Counted from the stretch's first letter, positions 19,133 through 28,269 are shown. The stretch: 37,592 bases of DNA from Roseovarius sp. (GCA_002720475.1 PBIL01000010.1:19086-56677); one strand, 5' to 3'. The notes: generated by a model from the letters alone, not told the origin. Translations and numbers: made by a program.

Positions 19133-20371
19133 TCACACCTTCAGGCCGGAGGAGCGGTAGAGCATCCAGTCCACCACGAAGTTGACCGCCACCGTCAGCA
19201 GCGCGATGGCCGCGGCCGGGATGAGCGGGGTCAGTTCTCCAAACGAAATCAGCGTCGCGTTCTCACGCACCATCGAGCCCCAGTCCGCCGTCGGCGGCTG
19301 GATGCCGAGGCCCAGGAACGAAAGCCCCGCGATGAGCAGGAAGACGAAGCAGAATTCGAGCCCGAATTCCGCCACCAGCGGCGCGGTCGAGTTGGGCAGG
19401 ATCTCGCGGCGGATCAGGTACCACCTGCGTTCGCCGCGCAGCTTGGCCGCCTCGATATAGTCCATCACCACCACGTTGCCCGCCACCGCCCGCGTCAGGC
19501 GAAAGACGCGCGGGCTGTAGATCACCGCCACCACGAGGATGAGGATGATCTCGGACGGGTTGAAGATCACCAGGAACCCGACGGCAAAGGCCACCGCCAG
19601 CCCGGCCATGACGGCAAGCCCGATCACCCAGGACAGCACGTTGCCTTCCGCCACCGCCGTCACGAAGAGTAGCCCCACGATCACGCCGAACCCGGTCAGC
19701 AGCCAGAAACTCGTCGTGTCATTGGCAAGCTCTCCCCCGAAGATCGACAGCATCAGCAGCGCGAAGATCAGCGAGGGGATCGACATGATCACGTCCGACA
19801 TCCGCCCGAGGAACTGATCGAAAAGGCCGCCCGTCGTCGCCGCCAGCAGCCCCGCCATCGCGCCCAGCACGAAGGCAAGAACCGTCCCGGCCAGCGCCAG
19901 CGCCACGGTGTTGCGCGCGCCGTAGATGATCCGGCTGAACATGTCGCGGCCCAGCTGATCGGCCCCGAGGAGCATGGTCTCATCCGCGGGCGCGAAAGCC
20001 GAGGAGATGACCTCGGCCTCGCCGAACGGCGCGATCCAGGGCGCGAAGATACCCGCGATCGCATAGGTGAAGATCACGAACATCCCGAAGGCCGCCGTCA
20101 GGGGCGCGGTGCGCAGCTCCTTGGCCATGTTGACCGAAGAGATGGCGACCAGAAACTCGCGGAAGGCGTAGGACACCATCGCCGCCAGCGCCAGCAAACC
20201 CGCCGCGATGGCCACGCCGCGCAACGCGCCGACCCCACCGACGATCCCCAGAACGAAGGAGACCAGCGTCAGCGAAAACAGCAGCAGAAAGGCCGCCCGC
20301 TTGTTGAAATAGGCCGCAAGGCAGGACGCGCCCAGCAGCAGCGTGTAGTAGAGGATGACGAAAACGCTCAT
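19133..20371 (-). CDS. ABC transporter permease (DppC-like), enlarged
   Basis: This 412-residue membrane protein is the second permease of the importer. The core matches DppC: LGADQLGRDMFSRIIYGAR, GRMSDVIMSIPSLIFALLML, the ATPase-docking EAA loop YIEAAKLRG (about 305-313), and SFLGLGIQPPTADWG. Usual family length is near 300. The excess is an N-terminal block of about 85 residues with roughly three membrane segments, and an insertion of about 55-60 residues (about 213-272) with two further segments inside the core. It lies 12 bases after the DppB-like gene. Homologues with this architecture may be a lineage-specific class. Confidence 0.92.
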   Translation of the reverse strand: MSVFVILYYTLLLGASCLAAYFNKRAAFLLLFSLTLVSFVLGIVGGVGALRGVAIAAGLLALAAMVSYAFREFLVAISSVNMAKELRTAPLTAAFGMFVIFTYAIAGIFAPWIAPFGEAEVISSAFAPADETMLLGADQLGRDMFSRIIYGARNTVALALAGTVLAFVLGAMAGLLAATTGGLFDQFLGRMSDVIMSIPSLIFALLMLSIFGGELANDTTSFWLLTGFGVIVGLLFVTAVAEGNVLSWVIGLAVMAGLAVAFAVGFLVIFNPSEIILILVVAVIYSPRVFRLTRAVAGNVVVMDYIEAAKLRGERRWYLIRREILPNSTAPLVAEFGLEFCFVFLLIAGLSFLGLGIQPPTADWGSMVRENATLISFGELTPLIPAAAIALLTVAVNFVVDWMLYRSSGLKV

Positions 20372-20383
20372 GTCCCTGCCCCC

Positions 20384-21340
20384 TTACTTCGGATGCCGCA
20401 GACGCGGATTGGTGAGGATCGCCCCCACATCCGCCGCGAGGTTGAGCAGGATGAACGTCGCGGCGAAGATCAGACAGCAGGCCTGAACCACCGGGAAATC
20501 GCGCTTGGAAACCGCGTCCACCAGCGCCTGGCCGATGCCGGGATAGACGAACACCACCTCCACCAGCACCACGCCGGTGATGAGATAGGCCAGGTTCAGA
20601 GCCACCACGTTGATGATCGGGGCCCAGGCATTGGGCAGGGCGTGTTTCACGATCACCTTCCAGGGTGGCGTACCCTTGAGCCGGGCCATCTCGATATAGG
20701 GCGAGGCCAGCAGGTTGATGATCGCCGCGCGCGTCATGCGCATCATGTGCGCGGTCACGACCAGAACCAGTGTCAGCGCAGGCAGGAAGGTCCGGTAGAG
20801 CAGATCGCCGAAACTCATCCCCTCCCGCAGGCTCGCAATGGCGGGGAACATGCCCGTCTTGACCGCCAGGTAGAGGATCAGGATATAGCCCAGAAAGAAC
20901 TCCGGCGAGGAAATCGAGGTGAGCGTGACGACATTGGCCACCCGGTCGAAGATCGAGTTGCGCAGCAGCGCCACCAGAACCCCGAGCAGGATCGAGATCG
21001 GCACGGCGATGGCCGCGGCATAGGTCGCCAGGAAAAGCGTGTTGGCGAACCGCTCGCCGATGGTCTCGCTGACGCTCGCGCCGGTCACGATGGAATTGCC
21101 GAAATCGAGCATCACCGCGCCCGACAGCCAGTCGAGATAGCGCACGATGGCCGGCTGATCGAGCCCCATCTCCTTGCGCAGCGCCGCCAGGTTCTCGGGC
21201 GTCGCCCCCTGCCCCAGCACCGCCTGCGCGATGTCGCCGGGCAGGAGCTCGACCATGAAGAAGATGATCACGGAAATGATCAGCAATATGACCAGTCCCA
21301 GTCCCAGCCGTTTGGCCACGAGCCCCAGGATGTCCCCCAT
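20384..21340 (-). CDS. ABC transporter permease (DppB-like)
   Basis: This 318-residue protein has six membrane segments and the DppB signatures: an N-terminal membrane helix ending VELLPGDIAQAVLGQGATPE, GLDQPAIVRYLDWLSG, the EAA-loop region YIEMARLKGTPPWKVIVKHALPNA, and GVVLVEVVFVYPGIGQALVDAV. It starts behind AGGAGGG. It is the first permease gene and is separated from the upstream binding-protein gene by about 180 bases that include a strong hairpin. It acts in the inner membrane with the DppC-like permease and the fused ATPase. Confidence 0.96.
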   Translation of the reverse strand: MGDILGLVAKRLGLGLVILLIISVIIFFMVELLPGDIAQAVLGQGATPENLAALRKEMGLDQPAIVRYLDWLSGAVMLDFGNSIVTGASVSETIGERFANTLFLATYAAAIAVPISILLGVLVALLRNSIFDRVANVVTLTSISSPEFFLGYILILYLAVKTGMFPAIASLREGMSFGDLLYRTFLPALTLVLVVTAHMMRMTRAAIINLLASPYIEMARLKGTPPWKVIVKHALPNAWAPIINVVALNLAYLITGVVLVEVVFVYPGIGQALVDAVSKRDFPVVQACCLIFAATFILLNLAADVGAILTNPRLRHPK

Positions 21341-21474
21341 CTTTCCCTCCTGCTGTTGTTCTTATTTGTTCTTGTCGTGGACCCGCGTCACGGCGCGGAC
21401 CCGTTGTTCGATCAGCGTAGCGGCTTTTTCCGAGGGCGGGGCCGCTTTTTTACGGTCTTCGCGCCATAGTGAGT

Positions 21475-21500
21475 GTCCGGCCCCGCTTCGGGGGCCGGAC
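21475..21500 (-). terminator. Hairpin between binding-protein and permease genes
   Basis: A perfect 10-bp stem, GTCCGGCCCC (21475-21484) with GGGGCCGGAC (21491-21500) around a 6-base loop, follows the binding-protein stop by 20 bases. No T-run follows on the minus strand. Such hairpins often protect the abundant binding-protein mRNA or partly stop transcription before the permeases. Confidence 0.55.
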
Positions 21501-21520
21501 CGGTCTCGGAAGGGCGGCGA

Positions 21521-23131
21521 TCAGGCCGAGAACCACCAGCGGCTCGCCGCGCGCGCGCCGTCGCAGGCCCAGCTTGCCGCGACATTCTCGTTGCGCTCCA
21601 CGCCCTTGCCGCGCGCGTAGACCCAGTTGTTGAAGAACGGCAGCAGCGTGCCGCCGTCATCGCGCATGAGCAGGCACATCTCGCGATACATCTCGGCGCG
21701 CTTGGTGTCGTCGAGCTCGGCCTTGGCCTGAAGCAGCAACTCGTTGAACCGCGGGTTCTTCCAGCGCGTCTCGTTCCAGGCCGCGTCGTCCTTGTAGGCC
21801 AGCGTGAACATCACGTCCGGCGTGGGACGCGCGCCCCAGGAAACGGCCGAGAAGGGCTTTTTCAGCCAGACATCGGAATAGTAGCCGTCCGACGGCTCGC
21901 GCACGACGTTGATGTTGATGCCCGCCGCCTTGGCCTGCTCGGCATAGAGCACGCACATGTCCACCGCGCCGGTATAGACGCTCTCGGCCACCGACAGGTT
22001 GACCTTGAGCCCTTCCATCCCCGCCTCCTTGAGCAGCGCTTTCGCCTGGTCGGGATCGTATTCGCGCTGCGGGATGTCATCGGGCCAGTAGGGCTGCACC
22101 GGGGAGAGGTGGAAATCATTGCCGATCGTGGCCGCGCCGAACGAGATCTTCTCGATGATCTCGTTGCGGTCGATGGCGAGCTTGAGCGCGGTGCGCACGC
22201 GCACATCGTCGAACGGCGCGGTGTCCACATGCATCGGCATGGTGATCGCGCCACCCGAGGGGATGTTGTCCACCTTGATATCCGGGTTGCGCTGCAAGAG
22301 CGCCATGGTCTTGAGCTCGATGAGCGAGACGCAGTCCACATCTCCGGTGACGAGCGCCGTCTGGCGCGCATTGGGATCGTTGAGCACGATCATGCGCACA
22401 TTGTCGAACCACGCGCCTTCGCCGTGCCAGCCGTCGTGACGGCTGAGCTCCCACTGGATGCCGAACTCGCCCGAGTCGATCTTGTAGGGGCCGGTGCCGT
22501 CGCCCGACTGCCAGTTGATCGAGCCGTCGTCATTCGCAGGGCAGATGGCAAAGTGATAGTCGGTCATCAGCCAGGGCAGATCGGCATTGCCGCGCGAGAG
22601 GGTGAAGACCACGGTGTAGTCGCCATCGGCGCGCACATCCGTCACATCGGTCAGAAGCGCCTTGGCCGCCGAGGTCGAGTTTTCGCCGCGGTGGTGGTTG
22701 AAGCTCGCCACCACGTCGGCCGCCGTGCACTTCTTGCCGCTGTGGAAGGTGGCATTCTCGTTGAGGGTAAAGGTCCACTCGGCCGCGTCCGGCGTCGCTT
22801 CCCAGCTGGTCGCAAGATCGGGGCCAAGCGTGTTTTCCGGCGTGATCATCGTCAGATAGCTGCGATGCGTATGCGCCAGATAGATCATCTGCCGGGTCAC
22901 GTAGGTGCCCGGGTCATGCGTGTCGGAGGTGTTGCCGTCATGCACGCCCCAGCGGAACGTACCGCCGCGTTGCGGGTTGGCGGCGGCGGATTTGCTCCAC
23001 AGCCCGGTGGCGGCCGAGGCGGTCACACCCGCCACGGCGGCATAATGCATGAACGAGCGGCGGGAAATGCGGCCCGTCCGGGCGGCCATCGCCAGCTTGT
23101 CCATAAGCAACTGGTCGGTTTTCCTGGTCAT
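21521..23131 (-). CDS. ABC transporter substrate-binding protein (peptide/nickel family, Tat signal)
   Basis: This 536-residue periplasmic protein of the DppA/OppA (SBP_bac_5) family carries a twin-arginine signal: SRRSFMHYAAVAGV with R24-R25, likely cut after about residue 51. The mature part shows GGTFRWGVHD, LGPDLATSWEA, EWTFTLNENATFHSGKKCTAADVVASF and VRTALKLAIDRNEII, all family hallmarks. Tat export implies folding before export, or prevention of mis-metallation. It is first in its operon with AGGGAAG before the ATG. The ligand cannot be read from sequence; peptides, opines, sugars and metal chelates are all known for the family. Confidence 0.95.
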   Translation of the reverse strand: MTRKTDQLLMDKLAMAARTGRISRRSFMHYAAVAGVTASAATGLWSKSAAANPQRGGTFRWGVHDGNTSDTHDPGTYVTRQMIYLAHTHRSYLTMITPENTLGPDLATSWEATPDAAEWTFTLNENATFHSGKKCTAADVVASFNHHRGENSTSAAKALLTDVTDVRADGDYTVVFTLSRGNADLPWLMTDYHFAICPANDDGSINWQSGDGTGPYKIDSGEFGIQWELSRHDGWHGEGAWFDNVRMIVLNDPNARQTALVTGDVDCVSLIELKTMALLQRNPDIKVDNIPSGGAITMPMHVDTAPFDDVRVRTALKLAIDRNEIIEKISFGAATIGNDFHLSPVQPYWPDDIPQREYDPDQAKALLKEAGMEGLKVNLSVAESVYTGAVDMCVLYAEQAKAAGININVVREPSDGYYSDVWLKKPFSAVSWGARPTPDVMFTLAYKDDAAWNETRWKNPRFNELLLQAKAELDDTKRAEMYREMCLLMRDDGGTLLPFFNNWVYARGKGVERNENVAASWACDGARAASRWWFSA

Positions 23132-23274
23132 GAGACTTCCCTGTTTTGTGGTTGATCTGTCGTTGCAAGACGCGCGGGCGCGATCTTGGCCAGAAGCTTC
23201 CTAGCCAGGGGTCCTGTCTGGATGCTCAAAAACGACATAACCTTATCAAAACACGAAATATCCCTCGTTGCCAC

Positions 23275-23302
23275 CCTTGATCACAAGGTTTTTCGATCAA
23301 GG
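23275..23302. repeat. Inverted repeat upstream of the ABC operon
   Basis: CCTTGATC (23275-23282) and GATCAAGG (23295-23302) form a perfect 8-bp inverted repeat with a 12-base spacer. It lies between the rarA stop and the binding-protein gene, about 145 bases upstream of the latter. It could be an operator or the rarA end hairpin. The surrounding 23132-23358 spacer is AT-richer than average, but no clear -35/-10 pair was found. Confidence 0.4.
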
Positions 23303-23358
23303 CCCCCGCAAAGCCCCTTGTCGAATAGCGACATTTGCCCCCGATTCCGACAGGTCGC

Positions 23359-24666
23359 TCAGCCCTTGCGGGCCCGGAGCCTTGCGAAATACTCGAGTCG
23401 TTTCTTCAGTTCGCGTTCGAACCCGCGTTCGGGCGGCGTGTAGAGGACGGGCCGCTTCATGCCTTCGGGAAAGTAGTTCTGCCCCGAAAACCCGTCCTCG
23501 GCATCGTGGTCATAGGCATAGCCCGCGCCGTAACCTTCGTCGCGCATGAGCTTGGTCGGCGCGTTCAGGATATGCTTGGGCGGCGGCTCGCTCCCGGTCT
23601 TCCTGGCTTCGCGCATCGCGGCCTTCCAGGCGACATAGCCCGCGTTCGATTTCGGCGCGAGCGCGAGATATGTCACCGCTTGCGCCAGCGCCAACTCCCC
23701 CTCGGGACTGCCCAGACGCTCATAAATCTCCCAGGCATGCAGGCAGACCGTTTGCGCCTGCGGGTCGGCAAGCCCGATATCCTCCACCGCCATCCGGGTG
23801 ATGCGGCGGGCCAGGTAACGCGGGTCCTCGCCGCCCTCCAGCATCCGCGCCAGCCAGTAGAGCGCGGCATCGGGATCAGAGCCGCGCACCGATTTGTGCA
23901 GCGCCGAGATGAGGTTGTAATGCGCATCCCCCGCCTTGTCATACTGCGCCGCCCGGCGCATCAGCCGCGCCGACAGCGCGCCCGCGTCAAGCCGCCCCTC
24001 GATGCGCCAGGCCGTCACCTGCTCGATCAGGTTGAGAAGCGCGCGCCCGTCGCCGTCGGCCATTTCCAGCAGCGCCTCGCGCGCCGGACCGTCGAGGGGC
24101 AGCGCGCGGCCCAGCTCGCGCTCCGCCCGCTGCGCCAGAAGCTCCAGCTCGGCGAGCGAGAGCCGCTCGAGCACCAGCACCTGCGCCCGGCTCAGCAGCG
24201 CCGCGTTCAGCTCGAAGGACGGGTTCTCCGTCGTCGCGCCCACCAGAAGGATCGTGCCATCCTCCATATGCGGCAGGAACCCGTCCTGCTGCGCCTTGTT
24301 GAAGCGGTGGATTTCATCGACGAAAAGGAGCGTGCCCTGCCCGTTGCCGCGCCGGTGCCGCGCCTCCTCGAAGACGCGCCGCAACTCCGGCACGCCTGTA
24401 AAGATCGCGCTGATCTGCACGAAATGCAGATCCGTCTCGGCGGCCAGCAGCCGCGCGATGGTGGTCTTGCCCACCCCCGGCGGCCCCCACAGGATGAGCG
24501 AGCCGAGACTGCCCGAGGCCAGCATCACCCCGAGCGGCGCCTCCGGCCCCAGCACCTTGTCCTGCCCGATCACCTCCGAGAGGCTGCGCGGGCGCAGCCG
24601 GTCCGCAAGCGGACGCGGCGGCGCACCCTTCGGTGCCTCTCCCGCGCTGTCGAAGAGATCGGCCAC
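23359..24666 (-). CDS. rarA: Replication-associated recombination protein A
   Basis: This 435-residue AAA+ ATPase of the RarA/MgsA/WRNIP1 family acts at stalled replication forks. Landmarks are PLADRLRPRSLSEVIGQ, Walker A GPPGVGKT (61-68), Walker B LLFVDEIHRFNKAQQD, sensor GATTENPSFELN, and the C-terminal family block with SALHKSVRGSDPDAALYWLARMLEGGEDP. The gene starts three bases after the htrA stop, so the two are almost certainly cotranscribed from the htrA side. Length is normal for the family. Confidence 0.97.
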   Translation of the reverse strand: MADLFDSAGEAPKGAPPRPLADRLRPRSLSEVIGQDKVLGPEAPLGVMLASGSLGSLILWGPPGVGKTTIARLLAAETDLHFVQISAIFTGVPELRRVFEEARHRRGNGQGTLLFVDEIHRFNKAQQDGFLPHMEDGTILLVGATTENPSFELNAALLSRAQVLVLERLSLAELELLAQRAERELGRALPLDGPAREALLEMADGDGRALLNLIEQVTAWRIEGRLDAGALSARLMRRAAQYDKAGDAHYNLISALHKSVRGSDPDAALYWLARMLEGGEDPRYLARRITRMAVEDIGLADPQAQTVCLHAWEIYERLGSPEGELALAQAVTYLALAPKSNAGYVAWKAAMREARKTGSEPPPKHILNAPTKLMRDEGYGAGYAYDHDAEDGFSGQNYFPEGMKRPVLYTPPERGFERELKKRLEYFARLRARKG

Positions 24667-24669
24667 CGC

Positions 24670-26061
24670 CTAGAGCCTCAGCCGCAGCGCAAGTCGCTGC
24701 CCGTCGCGGTCGATCTCCAGCAAGAGCCCGCGCCGCGCCGCACGCAGCGCCTGCGCGGCCTCTGCGCTGTCGGATATCTCGGTGCCGTTGATCGCGCGCA
24801 GGATGTCGCCTGTCCGCAGCCCCACCCGCGCGCCATAGGGGCCGGGATCGGCGACCAGAACCCCCTCGGCCCCGAGCGCGAGGTCGCGCTCGGCGATCAC
24901 GGCCGGATTCACGGTCTCCAGCGTCACCTCCGGCAGTGCCGAGCGGTGCCCCGTCACGATACGGTTGCGCGGCGGCACCTCGGGCGCGGCGGTGAGGCGG
25001 ACGGGCAGCGCCTCCGCCCGCCCGTCGCGCAGCCGGGTGACCGTGGCCTCGGCCCCGATCCCCGCCAGCGACAGCCGATAGACCATCTCGGCCGGGCTGT
25101 TGACCGCCGCGCCATCCACCGCCGTCACCACGTCGCCCGGCCGCAGCACATCGGCGAAGCTGCTGAGCGGATGCACCTGCGAGATCACGATGCCGTCCGG
25201 CCGGTCGAGCCCCAGCCCCTCGGCCACGTCCGGCGTCACCGGCTGACCGCCCAGCCCCGCCCAGGGCCGCTCGAACGCGGTCTTGCCCGCGCGCGCCTGC
25301 GCCACGAACTGCGCGACAAGGCCCGAGGGAATGGCGAAGCCGATCCCGTTCGAGCCGCCCGAACGCGAGAGGATCGCGGTGTTGATCCCGATGAGCCGCC
25401 CGGCCATGTCGACCAGCGCGCCACCGGAATTGCCCGGGTTGATCGGCGCGTCGGTCTGGATGAAATAGCCTCGCGCACTGCCCATGGCCGTGCCAGAGCG
25501 CGCCAGCCCCGAGACGATCCCGCTCGAGACGGTCTGGCCCACGCCGAACGGGTTGCCGATCGCCAGCACCAGCTCGCCCACCTCCACGGTATCGCTGTCG
25601 CGCAGCGCGAGCGCGGGAAGCTGCGGCGCGCCCTCGACCTGAAGCACCACAAGGTCCGCCTCCTCATCGCCCAGAAGCACGCGGGCCGCGTATTCGCGCC
25701 GGTCGTTGAGCACCACGCGGATATCCGTGGCCTCGCCCACGACGTGATAGTTGGACACCACGATGCCGTCCGGCGACAGGATCACGCCGGAGCCAAGCGA
25801 GTTCTGCACCCTCGGGCGCAGCGCGCCGAATTCCTCGAAGAACCGCCCGAAGAACGGATCGCCGCGAAAGGGACTCACCCGTGCGGCGACGACGCGGCTT
25901 GCATAGATGTTGACCACCGCCGGGGCCGCCTCGCGCACCACCGGGGCAAAGCCGCGCGCGATCTCGGCGCGGCTCTGCGGCACCAGATCCGTGTCTCCGG
26001 CGGGTGCGGCGAATGGAAGTGCGGCCGCGAGCGCCGCGCATAGCATTACGATCCGTCTCAT
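24670..26061 (-). CDS. HtrA/Deg-family periplasmic serine protease
   Basis: This 463-residue trypsin-like protease has a signal peptide (MRRIVMLCAALAAALPFAAPAG) followed by the catalytic triad H106 (SNYHVVG), D136 (EADLVVLQ) and S212 (NPGNSGGAL), then two PDZ domains (about 265-360 and 375-460). It should degrade or chaperone misfolded envelope proteins. The start at 26061 lacks a binding site, and a promoter-like -10 ends only eight bases upstream, so the mRNA may be leaderless. Upstream in-frame reading to 26943 is a shadow. It is followed by rarA three bases on and is divergent from the DUF393 gene. Confidence 0.95.
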   Translation of the reverse strand: MRRIVMLCAALAAALPFAAPAGDTDLVPQSRAEIARGFAPVVREAAPAVVNIYASRVVAARVSPFRGDPFFGRFFEEFGALRPRVQNSLGSGVILSPDGIVVSNYHVVGEATDIRVVLNDRREYAARVLLGDEEADLVVLQVEGAPQLPALALRDSDTVEVGELVLAIGNPFGVGQTVSSGIVSGLARSGTAMGSARGYFIQTDAPINPGNSGGALVDMAGRLIGINTAILSRSGGSNGIGFAIPSGLVAQFVAQARAGKTAFERPWAGLGGQPVTPDVAEGLGLDRPDGIVISQVHPLSSFADVLRPGDVVTAVDGAAVNSPAEMVYRLSLAGIGAEATVTRLRDGRAEALPVRLTAAPEVPPRNRIVTGHRSALPEVTLETVNPAVIAERDLALGAEGVLVADPGPYGARVGLRTGDILRAINGTEISDSAEAAQALRAARRGLLLEIDRDGQRLALRLRL

Positions 26062-26069
26062 GCCCGCAG

Positions 26070-26098
26070 GATATGCGGACCCGCCCGCGCATTTGCAA
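26070..26098 (-). promoter_or_regulatory. Probable htrA promoter, possibly giving a leaderless mRNA
   Basis: On the minus strand TTGCAA (26098-26093) and CATATC (26075-26070) have a 17-base spacer. Only eight bases separate the -10 from the htrA ATG, so transcription would begin at or next to the start codon. Confidence 0.45.
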
Positions 26099-26172
26099 GC
26101 GGGCGCTGCGGCAAACGGTCCCTTGCCGGTCCCCGGACGAATGCCACCTGTCCACCCGATGGAGACCGGATC

Positions 26173-26553
26173 ATGATCACCCCTGTCCGCACCCGCGCGC
26201 TCTACAACGGCGAATGCCCGGTCTGCCGGTCCGAGATGGCCGTCTATGAAGGCTATGCCGCGCGCGCGGCCCTTCCCATCGCCTTCGACGATCTCAACCG
26301 CGCCGATCTCGCCCGCTGGGGCGTGACCGAGGACCGGGCCGCGCGCCTGCTGCATGTGCTGCATGACGGGCGGGTTTACGCGGGCTTCGACGCCTTCCTC
26401 GTGCTCTGGGAGCAGATGCCGCGCTATCGCTGGCTTGCGCGCATCGGCCGCGTGCCGGGGCTTTGCCATCTCTGCCGCTGGGGCTATGCCCATGTCGTCG
26501 CGCGCATCATCTACGCGCGTCACAGGCGGCGGCAGGTGCGCGCCCGGGCGTGA
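26173..26553 (+). CDS. DUF393 (DCC family) thiol-disulfide-like protein
   Basis: This 126-residue protein has the family motif YNGECPVCRSEM, with the CxxC pair C15/C18, followed by a helical core and the pattern AGFDAFLVLWEQMPRYRWLARI. DUF393 proteins look thioredoxin-like and are predicted to have redox roles; their substrates are unknown. A GGAG site precedes the ATG. The C-terminus is basic (RHRRRQVRARA). The stop lies just before the rplQ terminator, which faces it from the other strand. Confidence 0.88.
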   Translation: MITPVRTRALYNGECPVCRSEMAVYEGYAARAALPIAFDDLNRADLARWGVTEDRAARLLHVLHDGRVYAGFDAFLVLWEQMPRYRWLARIGRVPGLCHLCRWGYAHVVARIIYARHRRRQVRARA

Positions 26554-26563
26554 TGCAAGATGC

Positions 26564-26588
26564 AAAAGGCCCGCCACGGGGGCGGGCC
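26564..26588 (-). terminator. Intrinsic terminator after rplQ
   Basis: A perfect 8-bp GC stem, GGCCCGCC (26568-26575) with GGCGGGCC (26581-26588) and a 5-base loop, is followed on the minus strand by TTTT (26567-26564). It ends the ribosomal operon 26 bases after the rplQ stop. Confidence 0.75.
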
Positions 26589-26614
26589 ATCGCATCGCGC
26601 CTGCGCGCAGGTCT

Positions 26615-27034
26615 TCAGTCCTCGGCGGCCTCCTCGGCCTCGAGCCGCGCGCGGTCCTCGGCACCCTTGGCGCTCGGGTCGCGGTCCACGAATTCGATGA
26701 TCGCCATGGGGGCCATGTCGCCATAGCGGAAGCCCGCCTTGAGGACGCGCACATAGCCGCCCTGCCGCTCGGCGTAACGGGGGCCCAGCACTTCGAAGAG
26801 CTTGGCAACGTGCTTGTCCTGCTTGAGCTGCGCCGCCGCCTGACGGCGGGCGTGCAGATCGCCGCGCTTGCCCAGCGTGACGAGCTTCTCCACCACGCGG
26901 CGCAGTTCCTTGGCCTTGGGCAGGGTGGTCTTGATCTGCTCATGTTCGATGAGCGAGCCGGCCATGTTCGCCCAAAGCGCCTTGCGGTGCTCGTGGGTGC
27001 GGTTCAGGCGGCGATATCCTCTGGCGTGACGCAT
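26615..27034 (-). CDS. rplQ: 50S ribosomal protein L17
   Basis: This 139-residue protein has the L17 start [20 protein letters not shown] and continues with [30 protein letters not shown]-terminal extension rich in Glu and Ala (about 20 residues) is common in alphaproteobacteria. It is the last gene of the alpha operon, downstream of rpoA across a 148-base spacer with two hairpins, and is followed by a terminator. A GAAGGAGA site precedes the ATG. Confidence 0.98.
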   Translation of the reverse strand: MRHARGYRRLNRTHEHRKALWANMAGSLIEHEQIKTTLPKAKELRRVVEKLVTLGKRGDLHARRQAAAQLKQDKHVAKLFEVLGPRYAERQGGYVRVLKAGFRYGDMAPMAIIEFVDRDPSAKGAEDRARLEAEEAAED

Positions 27035-27126
27035 TTTCTATCTCCTTCGCGTTTTGCTTTGTCCGGCGGTCCGATGCGTGTCAGCCGCTCTCCTTGGGGC
27101 AGGATTGCCCGGGTCGTCGGGGAACA

Positions 27127-27173
27127 CCGATTTCCTGAAAGGAAATCGGAACGGAAACTTTTCAAGCTTCCGT
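27127..27173 (-). ncRNA. Tandem hairpins in the rpoA-rplQ spacer (cis RNA structure)
   Basis: On the transcript, ACGGAA/TTCCGT (27173-27168 with 27156-27151) is followed at once by a perfect 10-bp stem CCGATTTCCT/AGGAAATCGG around a 3-base loop (27149-27127). They lie 10-56 bases after the rpoA stop. With no T-run they look more like mRNA processing or stability elements, or a partial attenuator, than a full terminator. No independent gene is implied. Confidence 0.5.
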
Positions 27174-27182
27174 CCCCCTATC

Positions 27183-28199
27183 TCAAAAAGCGTCCTCGAA
27201 CTTCTTGGCGAGGTCCTCGATATCGTCCGGCGGCCAGTCCTCGACATCCATGCCGAGATGCAGCCCCATGCCCGAGAGCACTTCCTTGATCTCGTTGAGC
27301 GACTTGCGCCCGAAGTTCGGGGTGCGCAACATCTCGGCTTCGGTCTTCTGGATGAGATCGCCGATATAGACGATATTGTCGTTCTTCAGGCAGTTGGCCG
27401 AGCGCACCGAAAGTTCCAGCTCATCCACCTTCTTGAGCAGCAGCGGGTTGAACTCCAGCCCGTCCTCGTCATCCTGGCGGAGCGAGGATTCCGGCTCGTC
27501 GAAGTTGACGAAGATCGAAAGCTGGTCCTGAAGGATGCGCGCCGCATAGGCCACGGCATCCTCGGGCGTGAGCGAGCCGTCGGTCTCGACCTTCATGGTC
27601 AGCTTGTCGTAATCGAGCACCTGCCCTTCGCGGGTGGGCTGCACGTCATAGCTCACCCGGCTGACCGGCGAATAGATCGCGTCGATCGGGATGAGGCCGA
27701 TGGGCGCGTCCTCGGGCTTGTTCTTGTCGGCCGCGACATAGCCCTTGCCGGTGTTGACCGTCAGTTCCATGTAGAGTTCCGCGCCCTCGTCGAGATGGCA
27801 GATGATGTGGTCGCGGTTGAGGATCTCGATGCCCGCGCTGTCCGAGATGTCGCCCGCCGTCACGGCACCCGGCCCCTTGGCGTTGATCGTCAGGCGCTTG
27901 GGTCCTTCGACCTCCATGCGGATGGCCACGCCCTTGAGGTTGAGCACGATGTCGGTGACATCCTCGCGCACCCCCGCGACCGAGGAAAACTCGTGCAGCA
28001 CGTTGTCGATCTGCACGGCGGTGATCGCCGCGCCCTGAAGCGACGAGAGCAGGACCCGCCGCAGCGCGTTGCCGAGCGTGAGGCCGAAGCCCCGCTCGAG
28101 CGGCTCGGCCACGACCGTGGCCTGACGCAGCGGATCGTTGCCCGGCTTGATCACGAGCTGCGTCGGCTTGATCAGGTCTGCCCAGTTCTTGTGGATCAT
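27183..28199 (-). CDS. rpoA: RNA polymerase alpha subunit
   Basis: This 338-residue protein nucleates RNA polymerase assembly. The N-terminal domain includes [28 protein letters not shown] and the beta-contact region. A linker leads to the C-terminal domain ([31 protein letters not shown], then [13 protein letters not shown]) that binds UP elements and activators. ATG 28199 follows GGAGGG directly; the in-frame ATG 28211 lies before that site and is unlikely. It lies downstream of rpsK across a spacer with a strong hairpin. Confidence 0.99.
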   Translation of the reverse strand: MIHKNWADLIKPTQLVIKPGNDPLRQATVVAEPLERGFGLTLGNALRRVLLSSLQGAAITAVQIDNVLHEFSSVAGVREDVTDIVLNLKGVAIRMEVEGPKRLTINAKGPGAVTAGDISDSAGIEILNRDHIICHLDEGAELYMELTVNTGKGYVAADKNKPEDAPIGLIPIDAIYSPVSRVSYDVQPTREGQVLDYDKLTMKVETDGSLTPEDAVAYAARILQDQLSIFVNFDEPESSLRQDDEDGLEFNPLLLKKVDELELSVRSANCLKNDNIVYIGDLIQKTEAEMLRTPNFGRKSLNEIKEVLSGMGLHLGMDVEDWPPDDIEDLAKKFEDAF

Positions 28200-28269
28200 G
28201 CGTCCCTCCATTCCTGTCCCCGCCCCATGTCCGAAAGGCGGCGACGCCCGAGGATTTCAAAATGACGTG

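Noticed and set aside
21420..21452. AGCGGC/GCCGCT repeat followed by a T-run at 21446-21451
   Set aside because: The T-run is on the plus strand, where no gene ends here; on the operon strand it is not terminator-like.
23335..26043. 902-residue open frame on the plus strand
   Set aside because: It runs antisense to both rarA and htrA, which have complete catalytic motifs.
26062..26943. N-terminal extension of the HtrA frame to 26943
   Set aside because: It crosses the DUF393 gene and part of rplQ on the other reading; the signal peptide marks the true start at 26061.
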